From Pimelobacter simplex (GTDB lineage: Bacteria > Actinomycetota > Actinomycetes > Propionibacteriales > Nocardioidaceae): a DNA stretch of 64,000 nucleotides. The notes under the pieces were generated by a model that was not told the origin of the DNA, searched no databases, and worked only from the letters and a program-made list of their open reading frames with translations. The stretch spans positions 4,154,001 to 4,218,000 of the forward strand of contig NZ_CP096276.1 of assembly GCF_024662235.1 (NCBI RefSeq), in the 5' to 3' direction. The position numbers and the translations under genes were made by a program. Shown in pieces: positions 43,451 to 52,119 of this stretch. Position 1 is the stretch's first letter; every line of letters begins with the position of its first letter.

Positions 43451-44850
43451 CCGTCGTCGAGGCCCGCCTGCAGGCGCTGACGACGACCGGGACCCGGACC
43501 GCCGTCCGCCGGATCGTCCGGCACCGCACCGGCCGCCTGCTCATCGCCGGGGACGCGGTCGCCGCCGTCCTCGTCGTCTTCCTCGCCACCCTCGCCGGCG
43601 GCGTGCACCGCGGCCCCGACGCCCTGCTGTTCGTGCCGATCTGGCTGGCCGCGGTCGCCACGACCGGCGACTACCGCCTGCCCGGCTCGCTCGCCCTCCG
43701 TGGCCACCGTCTGCTCCTCGCCGCCCTCGTGCTGCCGACCGCCGCGCTCCTCACCGCCGAGGCGATCGGATACCCGCTCTCCGCCCTCACCGTCACCACC
43801 GTCTGCGCGGGGACCGCGACCCTCGGCATGGCCGGACGACGGCTGCTGCCCGCCGGGCCGTCGTACCGGGTGGTCGTGGTGGGCGGCGCCGCCGCCCTGC
43901 CCGGCCTGGTCGACCGCCTGGTCCGCACGCACCCCCACCGCTTCGCGGTCGTCGGCGCCTGCGTCGCCGCCGGAGCGCCGCCCGGCCTCGGCGACCTCCC
44001 CCTCGGCCAGGGTCTCTCCTCCTGCCCCGACATCGTCCTCGCCGGCGACGCCGACGCCGTCCTCCTCGCGCCCGACCCGGCGATCGACCCGGCCGCCGTA
44101 CGCCGGCTGCGCTGGCGGCTCGAGGACGCCGGCCTCGCCGTCTTCGTCTGGGCCGGCCTCGACATCTCCCCCGCCGGCCGGACCCGCCTCGACCTCGACG
44201 ACGACCTCCCCCTCCTCCACCTCGACGCCCCGCGCCGGATGGGCCCCACCCACGCGGTGAAGCGCCTCCTCGACCGCACCCTCGCCCTCCTCGCCGTCCT
44301 GCTGCTCACGCCCCTGCTGCTGGCCCTGGTCATCGCCGTCCGCCTCGACTCCCCCGGCCCCGCGTTCTACCGCCAGGTCCGCGTCGGCCGCGGCGACTCC
44401 CGCTTCACGATGTGGAAGCTGCGCACCATGCACTGCGACAGCGACTCCCCCGCCACGCTCGCCGCCCTCGCCGCCGCCGACCACGGCAGCGGCCCCCTCT
44501 TCAAGATCGCCCGCGACCCCCGCGTCACCCGCCTCGGGTACTGGCTGCGGCGTACCTCGCTCGACGAGCTGCCCCAGCTCTTCAACGTCGTCCTCGGCCA
44601 GATGTCCCTCGTCGGCCCCCGCCCCGCTCTCCCCGCCGAGGTCGAGCGCTACCACCCCGACGTCCGCCACCGCCTCGTCATGCACCCCGGCATCACCGGC
44701 CTGTGGCAGGTCTCCGGCCGCTCGGACCTGTCGTGGGAGGAGTCGGTCCGGCTCGACCAGGAGTACGTCGACGACTGGTCGCTGCTGCTGGACCTGCGGA
44801 TCGTCGTACGGACGGTAGGAGCGGTGCTCCGCGGCCGCGGGGCCTACTAG
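43447..44850 (+). CDS. Undecaprenyl-phosphate sugar phosphotransferase (WbaP/CpsE-like)
   Basis: A 467-aa initiating transferase. Four or five N-terminal membrane helices (about 30-125) are followed by a nucleotide-binding-like region (about 135-255). The C-terminal catalytic domain (about 270-467) has VKRLLDRTLALLAVLLLTP, FYRQVRVGRG, MWKLRTMH, the LRRTSLDELPQL motif and LVGPRPALP. It transfers a sugar-1-phosphate to undecaprenyl phosphate, starting repeat-unit assembly. It is the last gene of the three-gene operon. Which sugar is used cannot be read from the sequence. Confidence 0.92.
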   Translation: MTVVEARLQALTTTGTRTAVRRIVRHRTGRLLIAGDAVAAVLVVFLATLAGGVHRGPDALLFVPIWLAAVATTGDYRLPGSLALRGHRLLLAALVLPTAALLTAEAIGYPLSALTVTTVCAGTATLGMAGRRLLPAGPSYRVVVVGGAAALPGLVDRLVRTHPHRFAVVGACVAAGAPPGLGDLPLGQGLSSCPDIVLAGDADAVLLAPDPAIDPAAVRRLRWRLEDAGLAVFVWAGLDISPAGRTRLDLDDDLPLLHLDAPRRMGPTHAVKRLLDRTLALLAVLLLTPLLLALVIAVRLDSPGPAFYRQVRVGRGDSRFTMWKLRTMHCDSDSPATLAALAAADHGSGPLFKIARDPRVTRLGYWLRRTSLDELPQLFNVVLGQMSLVGPRPALPAEVERYHPDVRHRLVMHPGITGLWQVSGRSDLSWEESVRLDQEYVDDWSLLLDLRIVVRTVGAVLRGRGAY

Positions 44851-44858
44851 GACTCGTT

Positions 44859-44873
44859 GTTACTTGCGAGTAG
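44859..44873. promoter_or_regulatory. TACT-n4-AGTA operator-like site upstream of enoyl-CoA hydratase
   Basis: GTTACTTGCGAGTAG, a near palindrome, lies 10 bp before the start codon and overlaps a TAGTAT -10-like box. The same 15-mer with one change occurs upstream of the acyl-CoA dehydrogenase (57249-57263). Confidence 0.65.
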
Positions 44874-44883
44874 TATCGGCCCC

Positions 44884-45678
44884 ATGAGCCACGTGACCTG
44901 CACGATCTCCGACGGCATCGCCCACGTCCGCCTCGACCGCCCGGAGAAGCTCAACGCCCTCACCCTCGACATCCTCGACGACCTGGTCGCCACCGCCCAC
45001 GACCTGCGCAAGGACAAGACCCTGCGCGCCGTCGTCATCAGCGGCGAGGGTGACGCCTTCTGCGCCGGCCTCGACTTCGCCTCGGTCCTGCGCAACCCCA
45101 CCGGCGTCGCCAAGGCCTTCGTCCCCCGCCCCTGGCGCGGCACGAACACCTTCCAGGAGGCCCCCTGGGCCTTCCGCCGCATCCCCGTCCCGGTCATCGC
45201 CGCCGTCCACGGCCACTGCCTCGGCGGCGGCCTCCAGATCGCCCTGGCCGCCGACTTCCGCATCGCCACCCCCGACTCCCGCTGGTCCGTCCTCGAGGGC
45301 AAGTGGGGCCTCATCCCCGACATGTCGGGCATCCAGTCCCTCAAGGAGCTCGTCGGCATCGACCAGGCCAAGCTCCTCACCATGACCGCCGAGATCTTCG
45401 ACGGCTCCCGCGCCCACGACCTCGGCCTCGTCACCACCCTCTCCCTCGACCCCCTCGCCTCGGCCCTCGCGCTCGCCGACGAGCTCTCGGCGAAGTCACC
45501 CGACGCGCTCGCTGCTGCGAAGCGGCTCTTCAACTCGACCTGGAACGCGTCGGCTCGTCGTACTTTTGGGCGGGAGCGGGTCGAGCAGGCCTTCCTGCTC
45601 GCGGCACGCAACACGAAGGCGTCTCGGGAGGCGGCGTTCGGGAAGGCTTCGGCGTCGTACGGGCCTCGGGGGCGGTAG
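44884..45678 (+). CDS. Enoyl-CoA hydratase/isomerase (crotonase family)
   Basis: A 264-aa crotonase. The oxyanion-hole segments are AFCAGLDFASVL (near 58) and HGHCLGGGLQIALAADFRIA (near 108). DSRWSVLEGKWGLIPDM carries the second catalytic-acid region, though the usual Glu positions differ slightly, so the exact reaction (hydration or isomerisation) is uncertain. It probably serves fatty-acid breakdown. The operator-like site in front suggests co-regulation with the acyl-CoA dehydrogenase 10 kb away. Confidence 0.88.
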   Translation: MSHVTCTISDGIAHVRLDRPEKLNALTLDILDDLVATAHDLRKDKTLRAVVISGEGDAFCAGLDFASVLRNPTGVAKAFVPRPWRGTNTFQEAPWAFRRIPVPVIAAVHGHCLGGGLQIALAADFRIATPDSRWSVLEGKWGLIPDMSGIQSLKELVGIDQAKLLTMTAEIFDGSRAHDLGLVTTLSLDPLASALALADELSAKSPDALAAAKRLFNSTWNASARRTFGRERVEQAFLLAARNTKASREAAFGKASASYGPRGR

Positions 45679-45872
45679 GCAGAAGGCCCCAACCGGCATG
45701 CAAACCAGCATCTGCCACGACGCCAGCAACCGACGTACCCCGGGCGGGGCCTAAGACCTTCTCTCCCAGGGCTAACTCGACCGAGACTCCAGGCGATGCC
45801 ACTGCGGAGCCCGAGATCTTGCTGATCGGTCAAGGACGTGCTATTGACCCCCGCACGGTGTTGAATGGACCC

Positions 45873-46322
45873 ATGAGTCGCTCGCGCCCGCCTCGCCTTG
45901 TCAGTGTTGGATACGAGGGTCGCGACGCTGCAGAGTTGTTGCACTTCCTCAGCGAAGCGAACGTCAACGTTCTCGTCGACGTTCGGCTGAACCCCATCTC
46001 TCGCAAGCCTGGCCTTTCAAAGACCCGACTCGCCGAGACACTGCGAGCCAACGGGATTGATTACATTCACTTCCGGGAGCTGGGCAACCCCAAGGACAAC
46101 CGCGAAGCATTTCGTGCCGGTGAGCAGTCCGCCTTCGATCACTTTCGAGAGCTTCTCCGAAACGAGACCGCGGAACGGGCTCTCGGTCATGTCTCCGAGT
46201 TGCTAGATCACGAAGTGGTGGCATTGCTCTGCTTCGAGCATGACCACTCCGCATGCCACCGCGGCTTGGTCGCCGAGGCGCTCGCAGACAGGATGCCAGC
46301 GCTCTCAATCGACACCGTCTAG
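45873..46322 (+). CDS. DUF488 family protein
   Basis: A 149-aa protein of the DUF488 family: VGYEGRDAAELLHFL start, LVDVRLNPISRKPGLSKTRL, HFRELGNPKDNR and a C-terminal ALLCFEHDHSACHRGLVAE with Cys and His. The function is unestablished; relatives are often near mobile or defence genes. Base composition drops from here (about 55-58% GC compared with over 70% before), which suggests acquired DNA. The TAG stop overlaps the stop of the opposite-strand gene in a CTAG. ATG 45864 is an alternative start three codons upstream. Confidence 0.83.
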   Translation: MSRSRPPRLVSVGYEGRDAAELLHFLSEANVNVLVDVRLNPISRKPGLSKTRLAETLRANGIDYIHFRELGNPKDNREAFRAGEQSAFDHFRELLRNETAERALGHVSELLDHEVVALLCFEHDHSACHRGLVAEALADRMPALSIDTV

Positions 46323-47110
46323 AGCGGCGGACTCCACAGGCCGCACACAGAAAATGCCGCTCGGCGCTGGTGCTGATTTCCAACGTAGAAGTGAATGTCC
46401 TTCTTCGTCGAATCCGTGATCTCCGACCACTTTTGCTCAATCATGGCTGCGGTGTCGTCGCCGTACCTCCTGGGCCAGGCATACCCCGCGGCTCCAAGCT
46501 CCCAGTCGATCAACTCCTGATTGTGGCCACGGCAGCCAGATTCCTGGCATAGATAACTGAACTTGATGCGAAACGGAGGTGGTTGAAGTTCAACCAGACC
46601 GTTCTGATTGAAGAGGCTCGGCTCTGTCGCAGCACGCACCTTCTCCAACTGCCTGGGGGTCCACGGAGTCCCGACCAGGACCTCCATGCTTCGAATCGTT
46701 GGTTTGATCAGACCGAATGACTCAATAGCCTGATTCATCGCACCGGCCCGGTTGCGCGCGATCAACTCGCACGTCGTAGTCGCTCCGATCAACGGCTCGA
46801 TTAAGGCCGTCCGCCGTGCCCACTTCCGCTTGGTATCAATCCGCTCTCCGAGCACGAAGCCGTCAACGTCGGGTTCGTATGACTCGGGCCGAGGATCCCG
46901 CGACCCTCGGCTACGCACTGGAGCGTCCACGATCTGGTACTTCGCGAACTGACCGCTGTCCTCAAGCATCCGAAATGGCACGGGGTACAGGCGGATGAAC
47001 GTAGGGGCGCGGCCGTCGTCGTAGAGCCGAACACCCGCAATACATACGGTTTCGCCATGGCGCGCCGAGGGCGCAGGGTAGGTCTTGACAGTAATGAGAA
47101 CTTGGGCCAT
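46319..47110 (-). CDS. Uncharacterised 263-aa protein paired with DUF488
   Basis: I do not recognise this family with confidence. It starts at ATG 47110 with VLITVKTYPAPSARHGETVCIAGVR. A FIRLYPVPFR strand and a charged VDAPVRSRGSRDPRPESYEPD segment follow, then a helical middle and a C-terminal YLCQESGCRGHNQEL with Cys and His that may bind metal. The N-terminal half may be a nucleic-acid-binding beta domain. It is tail-to-tail with DUF488 and shares its lower GC. A role together with DUF488 is inferred only from adjacency. Confidence 0.65.
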   Translation of the reverse strand: MAQVLITVKTYPAPSARHGETVCIAGVRLYDDGRAPTFIRLYPVPFRMLEDSGQFAKYQIVDAPVRSRGSRDPRPESYEPDVDGFVLGERIDTKRKWARRTALIEPLIGATTTCELIARNRAGAMNQAIESFGLIKPTIRSMEVLVGTPWTPRQLEKVRAATEPSLFNQNGLVELQPPPFRIKFSYLCQESGCRGHNQELIDWELGAAGYAWPRRYGDDTAAMIEQKWSEITDSTKKDIHFYVGNQHQRRAAFSVCGLWSPPL

Positions 47111-47627
47111 CTCACGGCCAGGCGGCAGCGACACTGGAGTTCGACTCTCTGTGAGCAGGAGTCTCAATCGTGCCTCAGAATGTCAAGAGAATCCGTGATT
47201 CAGACCGTGAGTCTCAGTCTCAAGTTTCGCGGACGCATTTATCTCGGGCAAGACAGGCCCGAGGTCCACTGGCGACCTGGCAGCCCACTCGGCACGAGGC
47301 ATACGGAGGAAGCCCGCTCGAAGCCGCTCACGGTCAAGCCCGTGGCCCCGCGCCGATGGATCAGCTCCCTCGAAACGCGCTACTCAAAGCCAGACCGCTC
47401 TTGGGCACCAAGAGGAACGGCATCGCCGTACGGTCCGTGCTCGCGGTCTTGGCTCAGCGGACCACCCGCTCTCAACTTCGAGGTTACGCGCAGTTGTCAC
47501 ACGTGCCGGAACGCGGCTAGACGCAGAGGTGTAGAGCTCACGGCAAGATCCAACAGGTTTCCGGACTCACTTGGCGTGGACGGTCCGGTGACGGCCAAGC
47601 AACCGCAAGAAACAAACCTGCACTCCA
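47111..47627. other. 517-bp stretch without a supported gene
   Basis: Several open frames cross this region but none shows family motifs, a ribosome site or the GC3 pattern of a high-GC coding gene. Composition is intermediate. A GTTCGA-containing segment near 47137 resembles a tRNA T-arm but no acceptor or anticodon arm can be built around it. It may be the eroded end of an acquired segment. Confidence 0.5.
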
Positions 47628-48041
47628 CTACCCCGCCAAGAAGCTGAACCGCACCTCCCGCACCTCGTTGTCCACGTTCAGGTCCACCAGACAAACGCTC
47701 TGCCACGTCCCCAGCAGCATCCGCCCACCCACCACCGCCACGGTCGCGTACGGCGGCACGAGCGCCGGCATCACGTGCGAGCGGCCGTGCCCGGGGCTGC
47801 CGTGGCGGTGGCGCCAGCGGTCGTCGGCGGGGAGGAGGTCGCGCAGGGTGGCGAGGAGGTCGTCGTCGCTGCCGGCGCCGGTCTCGAGGATGGCGAGGCC
47901 CGCGGTGGCGTGAGGGACGAAGACGTGGAGCAGGCCGTCCCCCCTCCCCGCCACGTACGACGAGCAGTCGGCCGTCAGGTCGAGCACGGCCTCGCGGTCG
48001 CCGGTGCGGTAGGTCCTGGTCTCGGTGTCCACGACGTCCAT
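47628..48041 (-). CDS. YjbQ/UPF0047 family protein
   Basis: A 137-aa protein with the family signature: HVFVPHATAGLAILE near residue 40, HRHGSPGHGRSHVMPAL near 80 with several His residues that bind metal, and GTWQSVCLVDLNV near the end. Members can have weak thiamine-phosphate synthase activity, but their physiological role is unclear. ATG 48041 was chosen at the conserved N-terminal strand; upstream codons look non-coding. Base composition is as high as the chromosomal backbone, so it may not be part of the acquired patch. Confidence 0.88.
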   Translation of the reverse strand: MDVVDTETRTYRTGDREAVLDLTADCSSYVAGRGDGLLHVFVPHATAGLAILETGAGSDDDLLATLRDLLPADDRWRHRHGSPGHGRSHVMPALVPPYATVAVVGGRMLLGTWQSVCLVDLNVDNEVREVRFSFLAG

Positions 48042-48125
48042 CCTGGCGCAGCAGCGCGATGGCCGGGTCCGCGGCAATGGCAATAACGATCGAGCGATCG
48101 CACTCACCAACCACGAGTTACTGCC

Positions 48126-48152
48126 TTGACTTGTCACTGCAAGACATATGAT
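48126..48152 (+). promoter_or_regulatory. Sigma-70-like promoter for the 624-aa gene
   Basis: TTGACT (48126-48131) and TATGAT (48147-48152) are separated by 15 bp, near-consensus boxes in an AT-richer stretch 66 bp before the start codon. The spacer is short; reading the first box one base earlier gives 16 bp. Confidence 0.55.
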
Positions 48153-48217
48153 CTGACGTTCTCGGGTCTGCCGCGCTGAAAGCGTCCTCGATCCACCACC
48201 AGTCAAGCGAGTTCACC

Positions 48218-50092
48218 ATGAGTTCTGAAGCCTCCAACGGAGCCGATGAGAGCGGCCCTACAGATGGATCTCAGCCCGCCATCGACGCCGCGTCGCTACG
48301 TCCCTATGTGTCCGTCGTCGTCCTGGTCAGAGACCACGGGGAGATGTCAGCCGCGCTGGCCCAGCTGAAATCCCGGTTGACGACCATGGCGGTGCGCGCC
48401 AGGGGCGGAACGACGGTCACCGTCACCGGTTCGGGGCTGAGCGAACCACCCACGACTCCCGATCGCCGGAATGTTGACCAAGAGTTCTCAGCAGACGCAT
48501 TCGCTTACCGGCGTGTCTCACCGCCGGCCTGGGCAGCCGTCGACTCTCGCTGGCAAGACACCACACACCACCTCTGCATTTGGTGCTGGCATAAGGACTG
48601 GGTGGCAGTCAGTTGCGACGGCGCCCTGGAGACGAAACTCCAGCGCTGGCTCGACAGCAGCCCTCGACCGATGCTGCGCCGGGTCCCCGCCGGAACGATC
48701 AACGCAACGCTCCTGACCGGCGAGGCCCGCGGGTTGTGGCTACGTTCCACACAGGGGCGGCGGCGCACGAAGGCCGATGCTAAGAACTTGAGCGGACAGA
48801 GCCTTTCGGAGGCACTGAACCCGCTTGACGACAGCTCCTACGCTCTTGGCTCTGCGCGGGCCGAGATCATTCCGGACCCGGAGTTCGCCGCACTCTCGGG
48901 CATCGTTGGAGTCACCCCTCGGCGATCCAAGATCTGGTTCGGGCGGACAACGACCCTGAACGACTTCTATGACAGCTGTTCTGATCTGCTGAGCGCGTTG
49001 GCTACGAGCCACCATCGTGGAGACAGTACGGACCAGCCGTTTCCCTATCTCGCCGCCGAGGTTCACGATCTCTCGGTCGTGCATGGCGCCTACGAGATCA
49101 CGTGGGTCGACGCTGACGACCTTCCCACAGCCGAGGTCGGCGCCGACCTCGTCGACGCGGCAGAGGTTCTCAGTCGCACCACCTTGACAGTCAATGGATG
49201 TACGACCGATGCCAGTTTCGTAGCCGAGGTTGCACTGGACGGCAGGCTCGGAGGAGCGATCAGCTGCACCCCAGACCGGACCCACGATCGTCTCAATCTC
49301 GACTTCCGGATCCACGGGGCACCCACTGATCCATCGCTAGTCACCAGCGTGCGCGATGCACTACGACACACGACGCTGCTGACGCTTCACTACGAGTCGG
49401 GTCACTCCGTCACCCAGGATGCGATCTACAGTACGAGTATCGATGAACATGAGTTCCGCTCATGGGACTGGCACGACTTCACTGGATTCGACGTCGGGCG
49501 GGAAAAGCCGCTCGCCAAGACGCCGCAGGCCACCCACGACGGGATCGGGGCCGACGGCGACAATTCTCTCTTCAGCTGGGTTCTCAGGACGTACGGTGAT
49601 CGGGGCTTCCTGACTTGCGACGACGGCGCGAATGAGGTTGCCGATTTCGTGCTTCTCGCCGACGACGGCCACCTTTCACTGATCCACGTGAAGGCTGCGG
49701 GTTCCCGTTCGACAACCCGCAAGATGAGCGCCAGCCGTTTCGAGGTCGTCGTAAGCCAAGCAACGAAGAACGCCCGCTACCTCGATCAGGAGCGGCTGGC
49801 CACGGCGTTGGCGACGAGTCCCGTCCCAACTCCAGCAGCATGGCTCTACGGAGACCGTCAAGCCGACCGACGCGAATTGCTCGAGCATCTCGCGGCCCGC
49901 TCTCCGAGCGCGCTCACAACCGTCATCGTCGTACAACCTCATGTCACGCAGTCGGCTCGAACGACGGCACTGACCGCAGCTGCTCCGCCAGCGGAACTGA
50001 GACGCCTGCGCTTGCTCGAGACCATGCTGCACTCCGCCCGCGGCAGCATCGTGAGTCAGGGCAGCGAGCTTCTTGTGGTGGGCTCGATCTAG
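48218..50092 (+). CDS. Uncharacterised 624-aa protein with nuclease-like C-terminal motif
   Basis: No family recognised. The first 30 residues are low complexity; a SVVVLVRDHGEM strand-turn follows, then a long mixed alpha/beta region with no clear motif. Residues about 450-520 contain FLTCDDGANEVADFVLLADDGHLSLIHVKA. Its spacing (acidic residue, AD, strand, then HVK) resembles a PD-(D/E)xK nuclease core with His in place of Glu. A basic segment follows (SRSTTRKMSASRFEVVV). The gene stands alone with its own promoter in the lower-GC patch. A defence or DNA-processing role is plausible, but the nuclease reading is weak without a structure search. Confidence 0.7.
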   Translation: MSSEASNGADESGPTDGSQPAIDAASLRPYVSVVVLVRDHGEMSAALAQLKSRLTTMAVRARGGTTVTVTGSGLSEPPTTPDRRNVDQEFSADAFAYRRVSPPAWAAVDSRWQDTTHHLCIWCWHKDWVAVSCDGALETKLQRWLDSSPRPMLRRVPAGTINATLLTGEARGLWLRSTQGRRRTKADAKNLSGQSLSEALNPLDDSSYALGSARAEIIPDPEFAALSGIVGVTPRRSKIWFGRTTTLNDFYDSCSDLLSALATSHHRGDSTDQPFPYLAAEVHDLSVVHGAYEITWVDADDLPTAEVGADLVDAAEVLSRTTLTVNGCTTDASFVAEVALDGRLGGAISCTPDRTHDRLNLDFRIHGAPTDPSLVTSVRDALRHTTLLTLHYESGHSVTQDAIYSTSIDEHEFRSWDWHDFTGFDVGREKPLAKTPQATHDGIGADGDNSLFSWVLRTYGDRGFLTCDDGANEVADFVLLADDGHLSLIHVKAAGSRSTTRKMSASRFEVVVSQATKNARYLDQERLATALATSPVPTPAAWLYGDRQADRRELLEHLAARSPSALTTVIVVQPHVTQSARTTALTAAAPPAELRRLRLLETMLHSARGSIVSQGSELLVVGSI

Positions 50093-50212
50093 GTGGCGTA
50101 GATCTGGCCGACAGCAGCGCCATCGCCTCAAGACGGCGCGATGAGTGTCGAATCCGGCCCAGGTCATACGTGGAGAAGGTGAGAGCACCACCGACCAGAC
50201 GGGAGCAGGGCC

Positions 50213-50371
50213 ATGTGGGAGACCGCGAGCATCCACGAGCACCGCCAGCACCTCAGCCACGACCTGCCGTGCCCGGCCTGCGGACACGCGGCGCACACCT
50301 ACCTCGCGTGCAGCGACACGTGCGCCTGCGCGCCTACGGTGATGCCGGGCGAGCTGCCGATCGCCGCCTAG
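50213..50371 (+). CDS. Small Cys/His-rich zinc-ribbon-like protein
   Basis: A 52-aa protein starting at ATG 50213 behind GGGAGCAGGG. It contains CPACGH (Cys20, Cys23) and a later CSDTCAC (Cys33, Cys37, Cys39), a plausible zinc-ribbon or metal-binding arrangement, and several His in the N-terminal helix. High GC and codon use resemble the backbone. Its last 38 bases overlap the convergent glycosyltransferase gene. Function unknown. Confidence 0.6.
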   Translation: MWETASIHEHRQHLSHDLPCPACGHAAHTYLACSDTCACAPTVMPGELPIAA

Positions 50372-52034
50372 CCACCTGGACGACGGCGGCCCAGGCTGCC
50401 GCCGACTGCATCGTCCAGTGCACGGGCAGCAGCAGGGCGCGGGCGGCGGTGGCGAGGCCGTGACGTCGTGCGGTCAGTCCCACCGCGGCCAGGACGGCGA
50501 GTCCGAGCCCGGTCGCGACGGCCAGTACGGCGGTGCCGGCACCGGGGGCGCCCAGGCCGTCGCGGAGGGCGAGCGCGGCCAGCGACAGCAGGGCCACGGC
50601 GTAGGGCAGGAAGACGGTCAGGGCACCGCGTCCGGCGCGGGCGCCTCCCAGCGCGGCGGCGTACGTCGTCGCGCGGGCGGTCAGCCAGTCGTCGGCGCCG
50701 AGCTCGCGGCTCCGGGTCGAGGACGACGCGAGCGTGGCCACCCGGACCGAGCCGGGCAGGTCGGTCCCGAGGACGGCCCAGCCGCCCAGCCGGCGCAGGA
50801 GCGGGAGGTGGGCGTGGACCGACGTCCGCTCGGTACGGCGGACGTCCGCGCCGGGCGTCGTCGCCGCCGTGTCGTCGAGCAGCAGTGCGCCGTCGACCTC
50901 GGCCAGGCCGGTGAGCAGGGTCCGGCGATGCCGCCAGAGCCGGTGCTGCACATCGAGGACGCCCAGGGGCGGCCGGCCGTCGGTGTCGGGCAGGTGCGGG
51001 TCGAGCTGCTCGTCGAGGTCGCCCTCGAAGGCGGCGACGGCGCGCCGGAGCTGGTCGGGCGCGGGGACCTCGTCCTCGGCGTAGGCCACCACGTAGCGAC
51101 CGTGGGCCAGGGCGAGGCCGTCGTCGTGGGCGAGCTCGCGCCGGGCGAAGCGGTCGCCCGCGAGGGGGACGACGCGGACCCAGTCGGGCGGCGCCGCCCG
51201 CCGGATGCCGGCCTGCGTCGCGCCGTCGTCCTCGGCGACGAGGAGCAGCACGTCCAGCTTGGCCGCGGGGTAGTCGAGCGCAGCGAGGTTGGCCATGGCC
51301 CGCCCGGCCGCGCGCGAGCCACCGGCCAGCCGGACCAGCACGGAGTAGACCGGGAGGAGCGCGTCCGACGTCGCGCCGCCGGGACGACGTCGCAGCGCCG
51401 CCCGCACCGCCGAGGTCACCAGCGCCAGCGTCGCCAGCAGGAACAGCACGGACGTCGCGGCCGCGAGCACCGCGACCACGCCCACCGGCACGAGGAGCAG
51501 CACCGCCGCGGCAAGCGCCGCCATCAGCGCCGGACCGGCCGGCCGGACCGAGCCGACCGGGCGCGCCACCGGACCTCGCCAGGAGCCGGCACCGGATCCC
51601 CGGACGCTCCGACGCCGCGCCGCGGCCGCCACGTGGTCGAGATCGCGCTGGGTGCAGGCCACCAGCTCCAGCCGCCAGCCGGGATAGCGCTCGGCGACCT
51701 CGTCGAGCAGGTCCGGGCCGGGCCGCACCGTTGTCGCCACGACCAGCACCCGAGAGGCACCGGGACCGCACGCGACCCAGCCGAGCGCGGCCGTCTCGGC
51801 GATCTCGCCGTCGGTCGCGAAGCCGGGCTGCGGGGGTTCGCGAACCAGGTCGCGCAGCGCGAGCTCCCACTGGCGGGCCAGGGCGCCGTAGAGCTCGGGG
51901 CGCTCCAGCGACCCGCTCTCGAGGAGGTGCTGGCCGAGGTAGCCGCCCTCCGCACGCTGGCGGCGCAGCGCGTCCGTCAGCTGTGCGTCGTCGATGCGCC
52001 CCTCGCGCAGCAGGCGATCGCCGATCCGGTCCAT
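50334..52034 (-). CDS. GspE-N/MshEN-domain membrane protein with glycosyltransferase-like region
   Basis: A 566-aa protein. Residues 1-65 match the type II secretion GspE N-terminal (MshEN) domain: IGDRLLREGRIDDAQLTDALRRQR and GGYLGQHLLESG, a fold that can bind cyclic di-GMP. Two membrane helices lie near 170-210. A GT2-like cytoplasmic region contains YSVLVRLAGG, LDVLLLVAEDDGATQ and VVAYAEDEVPAPDQL. Two or three helices end the protein. The layout recalls NfrB-type proteins but with the order reversed. The GT active-site motifs are weak. A GGGAGAGGG ribosome site precedes ATG 52034. Confidence 0.72.
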   Translation of the reverse strand: MDRIGDRLLREGRIDDAQLTDALRRQRAEGGYLGQHLLESGSLERPELYGALARQWELALRDLVREPPQPGFATDGEIAETAALGWVACGPGASRVLVVATTVRPGPDLLDEVAERYPGWRLELVACTQRDLDHVAAAARRRSVRGSGAGSWRGPVARPVGSVRPAGPALMAALAAAVLLLVPVGVVAVLAAATSVLFLLATLALVTSAVRAALRRRPGGATSDALLPVYSVLVRLAGGSRAAGRAMANLAALDYPAAKLDVLLLVAEDDGATQAGIRRAAPPDWVRVVPLAGDRFARRELAHDDGLALAHGRYVVAYAEDEVPAPDQLRRAVAAFEGDLDEQLDPHLPDTDGRPPLGVLDVQHRLWRHRRTLLTGLAEVDGALLLDDTAATTPGADVRRTERTSVHAHLPLLRRLGGWAVLGTDLPGSVRVATLASSSTRSRELGADDWLTARATTYAAALGGARAGRGALTVFLPYAVALLSLAALALRDGLGAPGAGTAVLAVATGLGLAVLAAVGLTARRHGLATAARALLLPVHWTMQSAAAWAAVVQVARRRSAARPASP

Positions 52035-52095
52035 CAGTCACCCTCTCCCGCAGCAACGCTACGGGCACCCCACCAGGGCGTCAGAGGAAGCCCCG

Positions 52096-52119
52096 GGAAA
52101 TGTCCGATCGGACATTTCC
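52096..52119. promoter_or_regulatory. Perfect 24-bp palindrome
   Basis: GGAAATGTCCGA is followed directly by its exact reverse complement. It lies immediately after the DivIVA-like stop codon and 62 bp upstream of the glycosyltransferase start on the same strand. It could be a repressor operator for the glycosyltransferase gene or a hairpin; no T-run follows, so terminator function is doubtful. Confidence 0.7.

Noticed and set aside
47110..47170. tRNA T-arm-like GTTCGA segment at the edge of the lower-GC patch
   Set aside because: No acceptor stem, D-arm or anticodon arm could be built around it, so neither a tRNA nor an attachment site is supported.
47057..47647. Two overlapping plus-strand frames of 116 and 196 codons
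   Set aside because: No motifs, no ribosome site and unsuitable codon usage; one overlaps the start of the 263-aa gene on the other strand.
45679..50371. Mobile element carrying the lower-GC patch
   Set aside because: No integrase, transposase, terminal repeats or duplicated target site were found; only composition supports acquisition.
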